Source: Gammaproteobacteria bacterium UBA6968
GTDB lineage: Bacteria; Pseudomonadota; Gammaproteobacteria; Pseudomonadales; Azotimanducaceae
Assembly: GCA_002450255.1 (NCBI GenBank)
Contig: DJYW01000024.1
Coordinates: forward strand, 4,438 to 16,337
Reading direction: 5' to 3'
DNA: 11,900 bases
Made by a program: the position numbers and the translations under genes. Below are positions 1 to 6,662 of the stretch, piece after piece (the first letter of the stretch is position 1; each line of letters opens with the position of its first letter). The notes beneath the pieces were generated by a model. That model did not search any database and had not been told where the DNA came from. It worked only from the letters and a program-made list of their open reading frames with translations.

Positions 1-708
1 GGCTCGGCTTTCTCTCGCCAACTGAGTGCGTTTGCGATGCGCCAAATAATAGTCACCCTTGCGAATCAACACCGCCTCAAATCCTCGCATGTTGTTGATT
101 GCTGCCGCTGTCTTCTTAGCGATCTGCAGCACCACCGTTTTTTCGCGAGTCTGCTTCGGCCCAGAAGCACCAGGATCCTCACCTCCGTGACCGGCATCAA
201 CTGCTATGACTACATTCCTATTACGGCGCTTTCGCTCTTCTGGTTTCTTTTTCGAATCGCGACTTGGCTGGGTCTTTGCGACTTTTTGCGGGGTTTTATC
301 GAATAAATCAAAAACGATCCTGTGGCCGTAAGACGCAACCGGCTGCAAGGTGAAGTGTTTAGGATGAATCGGGCGCTGAGTTTCTATAACCAACCGATAA
401 AAGCCCTTACGGGCCGCGCCACGAACACTCTCTACGCGCTGCTTACCGACAATCGCATCGTTAGGAGAGAATCCTGCCGCAGGGTCTATACCCCTAAGGT
501 CAATGACCAGACGATTCGGTTTTTGCAGAATGAAATAGGTGTAACGAGTAGCGGCGCTGGTGTCTAGTACAACCCGTGTTGAATCGGGCGCTTCATGACT
601 GCGTATTCCCTGTAAAGTTGCGGACCAACCTTGCAGGGGCAACAAGGCATAGCAAGAAACGAGCAAGCTAAAAATTAAGTAGATGGTTAGGCTCTTTAAG
701 CTAGACAA
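1..708 (-). CDS. amiB: N-acetylmuramoyl-L-alanine amidase AmiB, N-terminal part (cut by window edge)
   Basis: A periplasmic zinc amidase that cuts the amide bond between N-acetylmuramic acid and the stem peptide, to split septal peptidoglycan during cell separation. The frame is open from the left edge to 708 (236 codons seen). A TTG start at 706-708 is the only good start after an in-frame stop at 712-714, and AAGGGTGAG lies just upstream. Residues 1-30 form a signal peptide with a single Lys and a long hydrophobic core; no twin Arg is seen, so Sec export is likely. Residues about 35-135 are an AMIN domain (VLDTSAATRYTYF, RLVIDLRG), which localises the enzyme to the septum. A Lys/Arg/Pro-rich linker follows (137-163). 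Then Amidase_3 begins: VVIAVDAGHGGEDPGA with zinc ligand His174, and zinc ligand Glu189 in TREKTVVL. The remaining ligands lie outside the window. The start overlaps the tsaE stop by 8 nt, so the two are probably translationally coupled. Family and partial status are certain; the exact start is less so. Confidence 0.93.
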   Translation of the reverse strand, partial: MSSLKSLTIYLIFSLLVSCYALLPLQGWSATLQGIRSHEAPDSTRVVLDTSAATRYTYFILQKPNRLVIDLRGIDPAAGFSPNDAIVGKQRVESVRGAARKGFYRLVIETQRPIHPKHFTLQPVASYGHRIVFDLFDKTPQKVAKTQPSRDSKKKPEERKRRNRNVVIAVDAGHGGEDPGASGPKQTREKTVVLQIAKKTAAAINNMRGFEAVLIRKGDYYLAHRKRTQLARESRA

Positions 709-1192
709 AACTCACCCTTACACGCCGCTGAAACACTTCGGCTTGCTGTTGATCCAAAATTTCACTCGGAGCCGAATAAACTTCCAAATCAATAATACAG
801 TTCGGTTGTGGCAACCAACCCATTCCTTTTTGCGGCCATTCAATCAATTTCAAACCGCTACCACTAAAGATCTCGTCAAACCCAACAAATTCCAGCTCTT
901 CGGGAGAGTTTAGGCGATACAAGTCGAAATGATAAATATTTAATCCGTTTGATGAATAGGGTTCTAACAAGGTGTAAGTCGGGCTCTTGACCGCTCCCGC
1001 AAAGCCAAGATGGCGCAACAACCCACGCACGAGGGTTGTTTTGCCCGCGCCCAATTGCCCTTGCAAATAAACAACGATTTCTAGACCTGTGCGCGCTTCC
1101 ATCAGCCCAAGCAGCTCCAACGCAAACGCTTCGGTAGCCGTTTGATCCGCTAATATTCTATCGAAGCTGGTTGCGCCTCTGATGAGCGTCAT
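701..1192 (-). CDS. tsaE: tRNA threonylcarbamoyladenosine biosynthesis ATPase TsaE
   Basis: The ATPase of the TsaB-TsaD-TsaE complex, which transfers threonylcarbamoyl from TC-AMP to A37 of ANN-decoding tRNAs to make t6A. It acts in the cytoplasm and is essential in many bacteria. The 163 residues match the usual family length of about 150-165. Visible motifs are the Walker A GQLGAGKTT (45-53), the family signature KSPTYTLLEPY (69-79), HFDLYRL around Asp90 and the EWP motif at Glu118. The ATG at 1192 has no clear Shine-Dalgarno sequence. The native start could be a few codons downstream, since the conserved part begins near SFDRILAD. It sits between nnr and amiB, the usual gammaproteobacterial order, with 104 nt to nnr and an 8-nt overlap with amiB. 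Confidence 0.95.
   Translation of the reverse strand: MTLIRGATSFDRILADQTATEAFALELLGLMEARTGLEIVVYLQGQLGAGKTTLVRGLLRHLGFAGAVKSPTYTLLEPYSSNGLNIYHFDLYRLNSPEELEFVGFDEIFSGSGLKLIEWPQKGMGWLPQPNCIIDLEVYSAPSEILDQQQAEVFQRRVRVSFV
711..719 (-). promoter_or_regulatory. Shine-Dalgarno candidate for amiB inside tsaE
   Basis: Minus-strand AAGGGTGAG lies within the last codons of tsaE and ends 2 nt before the TTG proposed as the amiB start; the AAGGG core is about 6 nt away. It supports a TTG start that overlaps the tsaE stop codon. Confidence 0.45.
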
Positions 1193-1296
1193 GTTGTCTG
1201 AATCATATTAGGATGAGTCGTATTGGCTATATCATTTTTTAGCGTCGCTTTACTCAAGCGGTGGCTATGAGAACGTTAGTTCACTGCAGAGCTTTA
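1193..1296. other. nnr-tsaE intergenic spacer, no assignable element
   Basis: This 104-nt gap lies between two genes usually packed tightly. It holds a small hairpin with 5-bp arms, CGCTT and AAGCG, around 1253-1262. On the minus strand the hairpin is followed by an A run rather than a T run, so it is not a rho-independent terminator for nnr. I find no convincing promoter: a TTGAGT on the minus strand has no good -10 at proper distance. Confidence 0.4.
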
Positions 1297-2982
1297 TCAA
1301 AGGTTATGGTTGAGTAGACTGGGCAAGAACCGAACGACATCCGACGCCAAGACGCTTCGCTCAGCCAGCGCTTGTGCCGCCTTATCAGCCGCTGCACTGT
1401 GCAATAGCACCGCTGCAAGCAAAGCATCGGCGGCGACCTTATTAAGCTTCGGTCGTTCAGCGTTGTCGATCCGCAGTTCGGTCTGCGACCCCAGAACGGT
1501 GGAGATTGTATTAGAGATTTGGCTTGGTGTTGGTTCTTTTGAGTGCCATTGTGATGGCACGATTAGGGCCCCGCAAATTCCGCTGAGCACATCCCCCATG
1601 CCGCCGGTCGCCATCCAGGGGCCGCCGTGGCCGCATAGTTTGACGCCGTCGTCTGCAACAACCACCGTACCCGAACCTTTAAGCACCACCCACGCGCCGT
1701 ACTGTTGGAAGATGCGCTGCGCAGCACTAATACGATCCGCTTCGACTGCTCGGCTGTTGGTACCTAATAACACAGCCGCTTCACCCGTATGAGGCGTCAG
1801 CACTGTCGGTGCCGAACGATCCCGTATCGCTTTCTGTATCTGTTCATCGCGACTAGTCCAATAGAGGGCGTCACCGTCCAGGATGATTGGGCAAGCAGCC
1901 CGCACAGCCTGTGTTAGCAAATTATGTCCCCAAACACTGCGCCCCAGACCGGGACCAACGACGATGGCATGAACCTTACTACTCGTCTCGCTATCGGTAA
2001 TCTCTGCAGCGACGTTTTCGGACGGTAATAACATCGCTTCTGGCAGTCTCGCCAATAAGCCGGCGCGGTGCTCGTTACGGGTAACGACGGATACCAATCC
2101 CGCGCCGGAACGTAGACACGCTTCCGCCGCTAAAGTGATCGCGCCGCCCATGCCCAAATCGCCGCCAAACAGTAACACTCTGCCACGCTGGTATTTGTGC
2201 GCCGTCACAGACAAAGCAGGCAAACGCCGCGCCCGCCAGTGGTGTAGGTGAGTCGTGGCAGGATACTGTTGACGCACTGCAGAAACCGCCAAATCATCGC
2301 AAATCACTCGGCCCGCAAATGCCTTGCCGATTCCCGTGTGTAACCCCACCTTTTGAGTGATAAACGTCAACGTCACGTCCGCTTGGACTGCAACGGATCC
2401 AAAGCCAGTGTCGACCTCAACGCCAGTAGGCATATCCAACGCCAAGACTGGACAGGCTTGTGCGTTAATCCAGTTCACGATGTCGATCAGAGGCTCGGCA
2501 AGCGGATGACGAAACCCGATGCCCAGAATTGCGTCGACGATCAAGTCTGGTTCTAATTCGTCGAGAGCTTCGCGAGAGGCTATTTTACAAAGACTTTTCG
2601 GCAACCCGATGTGCTCGCGGAAAAAAACATTCGCAGCCAGTGCATCGCCAGTTAACTCGGACTCCAAGACCGCCGGCACCACAACGACGGCAATGCCCAC
2701 TTCGGCAAGCAATGCTGCCAATAAGTATCCGTCTCCGGCGTTATTGCCCTTACCACAAAGTATGCTTACCGATGCAAGCGGCGACCATTCTCGCAAAATC
2801 AAATCTCGGGCTGCTAGCGCGGCGCGGCGCATGAGTTCGAATCCTTCGAGTCCCATTCCACCTGCTGCAACATCGCGCATGGCGGCGGCATCGACTAAGC
2901 GAGTCACGGCTGCGTCGTATAACGGTATTGGTAAAGGCGATGTTAGCGCCTCGCGGGCAGTGTCGGGATCGTTGGCGGTCAT
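1297..2982 (-). CDS. nnr: Bifunctional NAD(P)HX epimerase / ADP-dependent NAD(P)HX dehydratase
   Basis: Repairs hydrated nicotinamide cofactors. The N-terminal YjeF_N domain interconverts R- and S-NAD(P)HX; the C-terminal ribokinase-like domain dehydrates S-NAD(P)HX using ADP. In the epimerase half, GKGNNAGDGY spans 77-86 and LDMPTGVEVDTG surrounds Asp183. In the dehydratase half are GPGLG (343-347), TPHTGEAAVLLG (396-407), KGSGTVV and ATGGMGDVLSG (458-468, catalytic Asp464). I place the start at ATG 2982 (561 aa). The longer 605-residue frame starting at 3114 would run through the divergent promoter space and overlap queG, and its extra N-terminus is not family-like. The protein is longer than the roughly 500-515 aa of relatives, because about 40 residues (475-514, rich in Ser, Thr, Gln, Pro) are inserted after the GMGD motif, before the last helices (AADALLAAVLLHSAAAD). 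The reading frame is intact and the catalytic residues are present, so activity is expected. First gene of the nnr-tsaE-amiB run. Confidence 0.95.
   Translation of the reverse strand: MTANDPDTAREALTSPLPIPLYDAAVTRLVDAAAMRDVAAGGMGLEGFELMRRAALAARDLILREWSPLASVSILCGKGNNAGDGYLLAALLAEVGIAVVVVPAVLESELTGDALAANVFFREHIGLPKSLCKIASREALDELEPDLIVDAILGIGFRHPLAEPLIDIVNWINAQACPVLALDMPTGVEVDTGFGSVAVQADVTLTFITQKVGLHTGIGKAFAGRVICDDLAVSAVRQQYPATTHLHHWRARRLPALSVTAHKYQRGRVLLFGGDLGMGGAITLAAEACLRSGAGLVSVVTRNEHRAGLLARLPEAMLLPSENVAAEITDSETSSKVHAIVVGPGLGRSVWGHNLLTQAVRAACPIILDGDALYWTSRDEQIQKAIRDRSAPTVLTPHTGEAAVLLGTNSRAVEADRISAAQRIFQQYGAWVVLKGSGTVVVADDGVKLCGHGGPWMATGGMGDVLSGICGALIVPSQWHSKEPTPSQISNTISTVLGSQTELRIDNAERPKLNKVAADALLAAVLLHSAAADKAAQALAERSVLASDVVRFLPSLLNHNL
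1543..1560. repeat. Perfect 7-bp hairpin inside nnr at the edge of an insertion
   Basis: GTGCCAT and ATGGCAC form a perfect 7-bp stem with a 4-nt loop. On the coding strand it encodes the first six residues (VPSQWH) of the 40-residue segment that has no counterpart in typical Nnr proteins. No T run follows, so it is not terminator-like. Confidence 0.6.
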
Positions 2983-3061
2983 TGTGTATCCAGGTGAATC
3001 CTCTATGCGAGTGTGCCACAGTATACTGCAGGCATCGGAACGCCTCGCACACTGAGATTGC
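2983..3061. promoter_or_regulatory. nnr/queG divergent promoter region
   Basis: These 79 nt separate two divergent start codons, so promoters for both genes should lie here. The palindrome CAGTATACTG (3019-3028) places a TATACT -10-like hexamer on each strand: plus 3022-3027, minus 3020-3025. Neither has a recognisable -35 at 16-18 bp. An inverted repeat, AGTGTGC (3010-3016) and GCACACT (3047-3053), flanks it off centre. The bidirectional -10 is seen; its function is inferred. Confidence 0.35.
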
Positions 3062-4150
3062 ATGACCAAAACACCTTCAGCATCGCAACAAGCCAATCTC
3101 GACAAGGAAACCATCGCTGGGTGGGCCAGGTCATTGGGCTTTCAGGCCATTGGTGTCACTGATCTCGATTTAAGCGAGCACGAACCGGCGTTCCGCGAAT
3201 GGCTGGCGGAGGGCTTCGCCGGCGAAATGAGCTACCTGCATCGCAACCTTGATAAACGTTTGCAGCCACAATTATTGGAGCCTTACACCTGCCGCATCAT
3301 TTCCGCGCGGATGAACTATCTACCTGCAGACACCCAACCACTTGAAGTCCTTGAGAATTCGGAACTTGCTTACGTTTCGCGTTATGCGCTTGGGCGCGAC
3401 TATCACAAGGTACTGCGGCGGCGATTGGCGCAACTCGCGCAGCGTATCAATTCGCTTTGGCCAAATCATCAATACCGTGCGTTTACTGATTCGGCGCCTG
3501 TATTGGAAAAGGCTCTGGGCCTTAAAGCGGGGTTAGGTTGGATCGGAAAAAATACCCTGCTCATTGATCCCGACGACGGCAGTTGGTTTTTTCTAGGCGA
3601 GATTTACACCAACGCGCCGCTCCCAATTGATCAGCCACTCGACCAAGATCACTGCGGCAAGTGCAGTGCCTGCATAACCGTTTGCCCGACCGATGCGATT
3701 GTCGCACCTGGCAAACTGGACGCACGCAAATGCATTTCATATTTAACGATCGAGCATAAAGATGCCATTCCGGAAGCACTGCGAGCACCGATTGGTAATC
3801 GCGTTTTTGGCTGTGACGACTGCCAGCTGTTTTGCCCATGGAATCGCGAGGCACCCAGTACCGAAGAAACCGACTTTGCGCCTCGTCACGGCCTAGCAAA
3901 CGCGCAGCTTGTAGATCTAATGGCTTGGACCGAAGTCGAATTTCTAAAGAAAACGGAAGGCTCAGCGATGCGCCGAGTAGGGTATGTACAGTGGCAGCGC
4001 AATTTGGCGGTCGCGCTGGGGAACGGACCAGCAACAGCGGCGAGCAAGCAGGCACTCAGCAATCAGCTCGGCAAGACAGATGCGATGGTAGATGAACACA
4101 TCCGTTGGGCATTAACTCAGCTGGCTTTAAAAGAAGCCGATGCGAGTTAA
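3062..4150 (+). CDS. queG: Epoxyqueuosine reductase QueG
   Basis: Reduces epoxyqueuosine to queuosine in the wobble position (34) of tRNAs with GUN anticodons, the last step of queuosine synthesis, in the cytoplasm. It uses cobalamin and two [4Fe-4S] clusters. At 362 residues it is close to the E. coli enzyme (379). FTDSAPVLEK carries the likely catalytic Asp143. The bacterial ferredoxin-type part has C198xxC201xxC204xxxC208P, then C224, and GCDDCQLFCPW with C251, C254 and C258, giving eight Cys for two clusters. The C-terminal DEHIRWALTQL resembles the HEAT-like repeat of the family. ATG 3062 is chosen; GAG at 3054-3056 is a weak ribosome site. It is divergent from nnr and convergent with orn, a rearranged version of the orn-queG-nnr-tsaE-amiB cluster. 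Confidence 0.96.
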   Translation: MTKTPSASQQANLDKETIAGWARSLGFQAIGVTDLDLSEHEPAFREWLAEGFAGEMSYLHRNLDKRLQPQLLEPYTCRIISARMNYLPADTQPLEVLENSELAYVSRYALGRDYHKVLRRRLAQLAQRINSLWPNHQYRAFTDSAPVLEKALGLKAGLGWIGKNTLLIDPDDGSWFFLGEIYTNAPLPIDQPLDQDHCGKCSACITVCPTDAIVAPGKLDARKCISYLTIEHKDAIPEALRAPIGNRVFGCDDCQLFCPWNREAPSTEETDFAPRHGLANAQLVDLMAWTEVEFLKKTEGSAMRRVGYVQWQRNLAVALGNGPATAASKQALSNQLGKTDAMVDEHIRWALTQLALKEADAS

Positions 4151-4260
4151 TGGATGCAGCTTTAAAACACGAAGCAAGGAGCAAGGTCACCGACCCGTCA
4201 AACTGAGCTTGCATGGAGAACGCAAGCCTCAGCACGCGCGTGCCGCGAATAGTTCGATAA
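4151..4260. other. Convergent queG-orn spacer with small dyads
   Basis: A strong bidirectional terminator would be expected in these 110 nt, but none is evident. GCTTGC (4207-4212) pairs with GCAAGC (4222-4227) across a 9-nt loop, and GCACGCGCGTGC (4232-4243) is a perfect 12-bp palindrome. Neither is followed by a T run on either strand, so factor-dependent termination is more likely. Confidence 0.35.
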
Positions 4261-4812
4261 CTAAACTGGGCCTTCTGGGCGTTGAAAAAAAGCATCTCGG
4301 TAATAGCGCAGCTCTTCTATCGACTCACGAATGTCCGAAAGAGCCGTATGGGCACCCTTTTTCACCACTCCTTTGGCAACCTTCGGATACCATCTTTTTG
4401 CTAGCTCTTTGACGGTACTTACGTCGATTAATCGATAGTGCAGGAACTGCTCGAGCGTGGGCATGTACGCGGCTAGAAAACGCCGATCCTGCCAAATGGA
4501 GTTACCGCAGAGCGGCGCTGTATCCGCGGCCACGTGTTGTTCAATAAAAGCCAGAGTGCAGGCTTCCGCTTCACGCTCGGTTACGCCCTCAGCAGCTATT
4601 CTTTCTAACAGACCCGATGCCGAATGGTGGGTCTGATTCCATTCATCCATTCCCGCCAGCAAAGCCTCAGGCTGCTGAACCGCCATAACCGGGCCCTCAG
4701 CGATCAGATTGAGATCACCATCAGTAATAATTGTCGCTATTTCAATAATTCGATCGTGTAGAGGATTCAAACCCGTCATCTCTAAATCGATCCAGACCAA
4801 GGGTGATGTCAC
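4261..4812 (-). CDS. orn: Oligoribonuclease
   Basis: A 3'-5' exonuclease that degrades RNA dinucleotides and very short oligoribonucleotides to mononucleotides. In c-di-GMP-using gammaproteobacteria it also clears pGpG. The DEDDh residues are complete: Asp9 and Glu11 in WIDLEMTGL, Asp109 in SIWQDRRFL, and His155 and Asp160 in HTALSDI. Each is offset by 3 from the E. coli positions, so the N-terminus is slightly shorter. Its 183 residues fit the family (about 180). The start is GTG at 4810-4812, supported by AGGAG at 4819-4823 with a 6-nt spacer. Its left neighbour is queG, as in E. coli. On its right, the rsgA gene found next to orn in E. coli and Pseudomonas is missing and rhdA follows directly, in the opposite direction. 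Confidence 0.96.
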   Translation of the reverse strand: MTSPLVWIDLEMTGLNPLHDRIIEIATIITDGDLNLIAEGPVMAVQQPEALLAGMDEWNQTHHSASGLLERIAAEGVTEREAEACTLAFIEQHVAADTAPLCGNSIWQDRRFLAAYMPTLEQFLHYRLIDVSTVKELAKRWYPKVAKGVVKKGAHTALSDIRESIEELRYYRDAFFQRPEGPV

Positions 4813-4818
4813 ATCGCT

Positions 4819-4823
4819 CTCCT
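4819..4823 (-). promoter_or_regulatory. Shine-Dalgarno of orn, supports GTG start
   Basis: AGGAG on the minus strand lies 6 nt before the GTG at 4812. An ATG at 4814 is in another frame, so this site fixes GTG as the start. Confidence 0.65.
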
Positions 4824-4868
4824 AATATTCCTTGTCTAAGTCATCCGTATCGCGCTGGTGACGCCGGC

Positions 4869-4897
4869 GTTATCTTTATCGAATCAGCCGATATCAA
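4869..4897 (-). promoter_or_regulatory. Candidate sigma-70 promoter for orn
   Basis: Minus-strand TTGATA (4892-4897, 5/6 match to TTGACA), a 17-nt spacer and GATAAC (4869-4874, 4/6 match to TATAAT) lie about 55 nt upstream of the orn start, in the 130-nt divergent gap to rhdA. It was found by eye and is plausible but unproven. Confidence 0.35.
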
Positions 4898-4942
4898 TCG
4901 TCTACCTATGCGGGCGCTGTACGACCAAGCGGTGCTATCATT

Positions 4943-5785
4943 ATGCCATTCAATCAGCCGAGAAACCCCGTGGACGCCGCTAAATCCTCTCTACTCCTAG
5001 AGCCTGAGTCTTTTGATCAGGCCGATCTAATGCCAATGCAGCTAATTCAGGTGACTTCGCGCGGCGTATACAATCAGGCTCACATAGAAGGCGCATTATT
5101 AGTTGAGCCTCAGGAGTTAGTCTGCGGGATTCAGCCAGCCACGGGCAAGCTCGCGACCGCGGCACAACTAACCCGGCTTCTCAACCGAATTAGTTACGAC
5201 CCGTCCGTCACTTATGTGGCCTATGATGATGAAGGCGGTGGTTGGGCTGGTCGTTTCTTATGGACCTTGGATATGCTGGGGCACCATACATGGGGTTACC
5301 TCAATGGCGGCTTACACGCATGGGTGCACGCTGGTCGGCCGCTTGCCGACAGCACATTTAGCGCGGGGCCAGTCACAGCAAAGGCAGTTGAATTCCAGAT
5401 AAACGATGCGCCAAGAGCACGCTTGGAAGAAGTGCTCAGCGCGATTGACGACCCGGATCAGATTATTTGGGATGCGCGCTCTCGGGAAGAGTATCTCGGC
5501 TATCGCAGCGGTTCACAGAGGGCTGGACACATCCCCGGTGCTGTCAATGTTGACTGGTTATTACTGCAAGACCCGTCGCGGCAATACCGCCTCGCAGAAG
5601 GCTTAGGGGAGACCCTCGAAACACTTGGCATCAGCGCAGACAAACGTGTCATAACACACTGCCAAACTCATCATCGCTCGGCCTTAGCCTATATGGTTGG
5701 GAGATTGCTTGGCCTCGACATCCGCGCATATGACGGCTCGTGGTCGGAGTGGGGCAACCATCCTGACACGCCGGTTAGCCGTTAA
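4943..5785 (+). CDS. rhdA: Two-domain rhodanese, RhdA-type thiosulfate sulfurtransferase
   Basis: Transfers sulfane sulfur from thiosulfate or another donor to an acceptor through a cysteine persulfide, probably in the cytoplasm because no signal peptide is seen. There are two rhodanese domains: an inactive N-terminal one (about 25-135) and a catalytic C-terminal one (about 160-275). The active loop is HCQTHHRS with Cys240. The CQTHHR loop is the signature of Azotobacter vinelandii RhdA and its Pseudomonas orthologues, and differs from the CGSGVTA-type loop of SseA mercaptopyruvate enzymes. Other signs are WDARSREEY, AGHIPGAVNVDW and YDGSWSEWG. Length 280 matches the family (about 271). ATG 4943 lacks a clear ribosome site; GTG 4970 (start of the DAAKSSLLLEPES stretch) is an alternative. 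psd follows after 43 nt, the same pairing as in Pseudomonas, so the two are probably co-transcribed. The in vivo acceptor is unknown. Confidence 0.9.
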   Translation: MPFNQPRNPVDAAKSSLLLEPESFDQADLMPMQLIQVTSRGVYNQAHIEGALLVEPQELVCGIQPATGKLATAAQLTRLLNRISYDPSVTYVAYDDEGGGWAGRFLWTLDMLGHHTWGYLNGGLHAWVHAGRPLADSTFSAGPVTAKAVEFQINDAPRARLEEVLSAIDDPDQIIWDARSREEYLGYRSGSQRAGHIPGAVNVDWLLLQDPSRQYRLAEGLGETLETLGISADKRVITHCQTHHRSALAYMVGRLLGLDIRAYDGSWSEWGNHPDTPVSR

Positions 5786-5828
5786 CATCCACTCCACTGC
5801 GCCTGGCAATCAATGCGATAAACGAACT

Positions 5829-6662
5829 ATGACGACACCTTTTTTGACCTTACAGAAACTGTTACCCCAACACTTGCTTTCGCGCGCGGTCGGCAAGCTT
5901 GCCGAGAGTGAATACCAATGGATAAAGTCGTCCTTTATAAGCGCTTTCGCAAACCACTACGGCATATCGCTGGACGAGGCCGCTCGCAAAAATCGAGACG
6001 ATTACGTCTCGTTTAACGATTTTTTTACACGTGAGCTGGCCGAAGGCGTGCGCCCCTTGCCAACCTCAGAAACCGCAATTGCCTGCCCGGTAGACGGCAC
6101 CATCAGTCAATGCGGTCGCATAGAAGCCGATAGCCTAATCCAGGCAAAAGGGCATAGATATCAGCTCGCCGACCTGGCTCCCAATGTTCATGAGGGCTTT
6201 GCTGGCGGTTCGTTTTGCACGATTTATCTTGCGCCAAACGACTACCACAGGATTCATTTACCTTTCAGCGGTGAATTGACTCAAACTGTTGCAGTGCCGG
6301 GGGAGTTGTTTTCCGTCAATGGCATCACGGAAGCCAACATCAATGGACTGTTCTGCCGTAACGAGCGCCTGGTCTGCCGTTTTGAAACTACCTTCGGCCC
6401 AATGTTAGTCATTCTAGTAGGCGCTCTAATTGTCGCCTCAATCGCCACGGTCTGGCCAGGGCCGACGTCCCCTTACCAACACCTCACCACCAGCCAACAC
6501 GATCATAGTATGCAAAGAGGTGACGAGATCGGCCGATTTCTATTGGGCTCGACGGTGATTTGCTGTTTTCCAGCGAAAAGAGTGACGTTAGAAGCAGGCC
6601 TGGCAACTGGACAGAAAGTAAAAGTCGGTACGCCGTTGGCCGAGGCTAACCCGGTGCTTTAA
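5829..6662 (+). CDS. psd: Phosphatidylserine decarboxylase proenzyme
   Basis: Decarboxylates phosphatidylserine to phosphatidylethanolamine at the inner membrane. The proenzyme cleaves itself to give a beta chain and a pyruvoyl-bearing alpha chain. The self-processing Asp-His-Ser residues are visible: Asp89 in CPVDGTIS, His140 in DYHRIH and Ser241 in LLGSTV. Cleavage is expected between Gly240 and Ser241, leaving an alpha chain of 37 residues. The start is ATG 5829 (277 aa, close to family length); a longer frame from 5697 would overlap rhdA and carry 44 residues unlike the family. The typical Psd opening (LQKLLPQHLLSRAVGKLAESE) begins near residue 8. It follows rhdA by 43 nt, and its stop overlaps the stop of the convergent epmA by 3 nt within TTAA. 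Confidence 0.96.
   Translation: MTTPFLTLQKLLPQHLLSRAVGKLAESEYQWIKSSFISAFANHYGISLDEAARKNRDDYVSFNDFFTRELAEGVRPLPTSETAIACPVDGTISQCGRIEADSLIQAKGHRYQLADLAPNVHEGFAGGSFCTIYLAPNDYHRIHLPFSGELTQTVAVPGELFSVNGITEANINGLFCRNERLVCRFETTFGPMLVILVGALIVASIATVWPGPTSPYQHLTTSQHDHSMQRGDEIGRFLLGSTVICCFPAKRVTLEAGLATGQKVKVGTPLAEANPVL

Noticed and set aside
1237..1262. Hairpin next to a T run after nnr as a terminator
   Set aside because: The T run lies on the plus strand before the hairpin, so on the transcribed minus strand an A run follows it. Its polarity is wrong for a rho-independent terminator of nnr.
2519..3055. Long plus-strand ORF of 178 codons
   Set aside because: It lies antisense to nnr, whose protein has clear family motifs. 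The ORF's composition (Ser/Ala/Arg-rich, no recognisable domain) is that of a shadow frame.
2983..3114. 44-residue N-terminal extension of Nnr
   Set aside because: It would overlap queG and remove the divergent promoter space; the extension is Cys/Arg-rich and not family-like.
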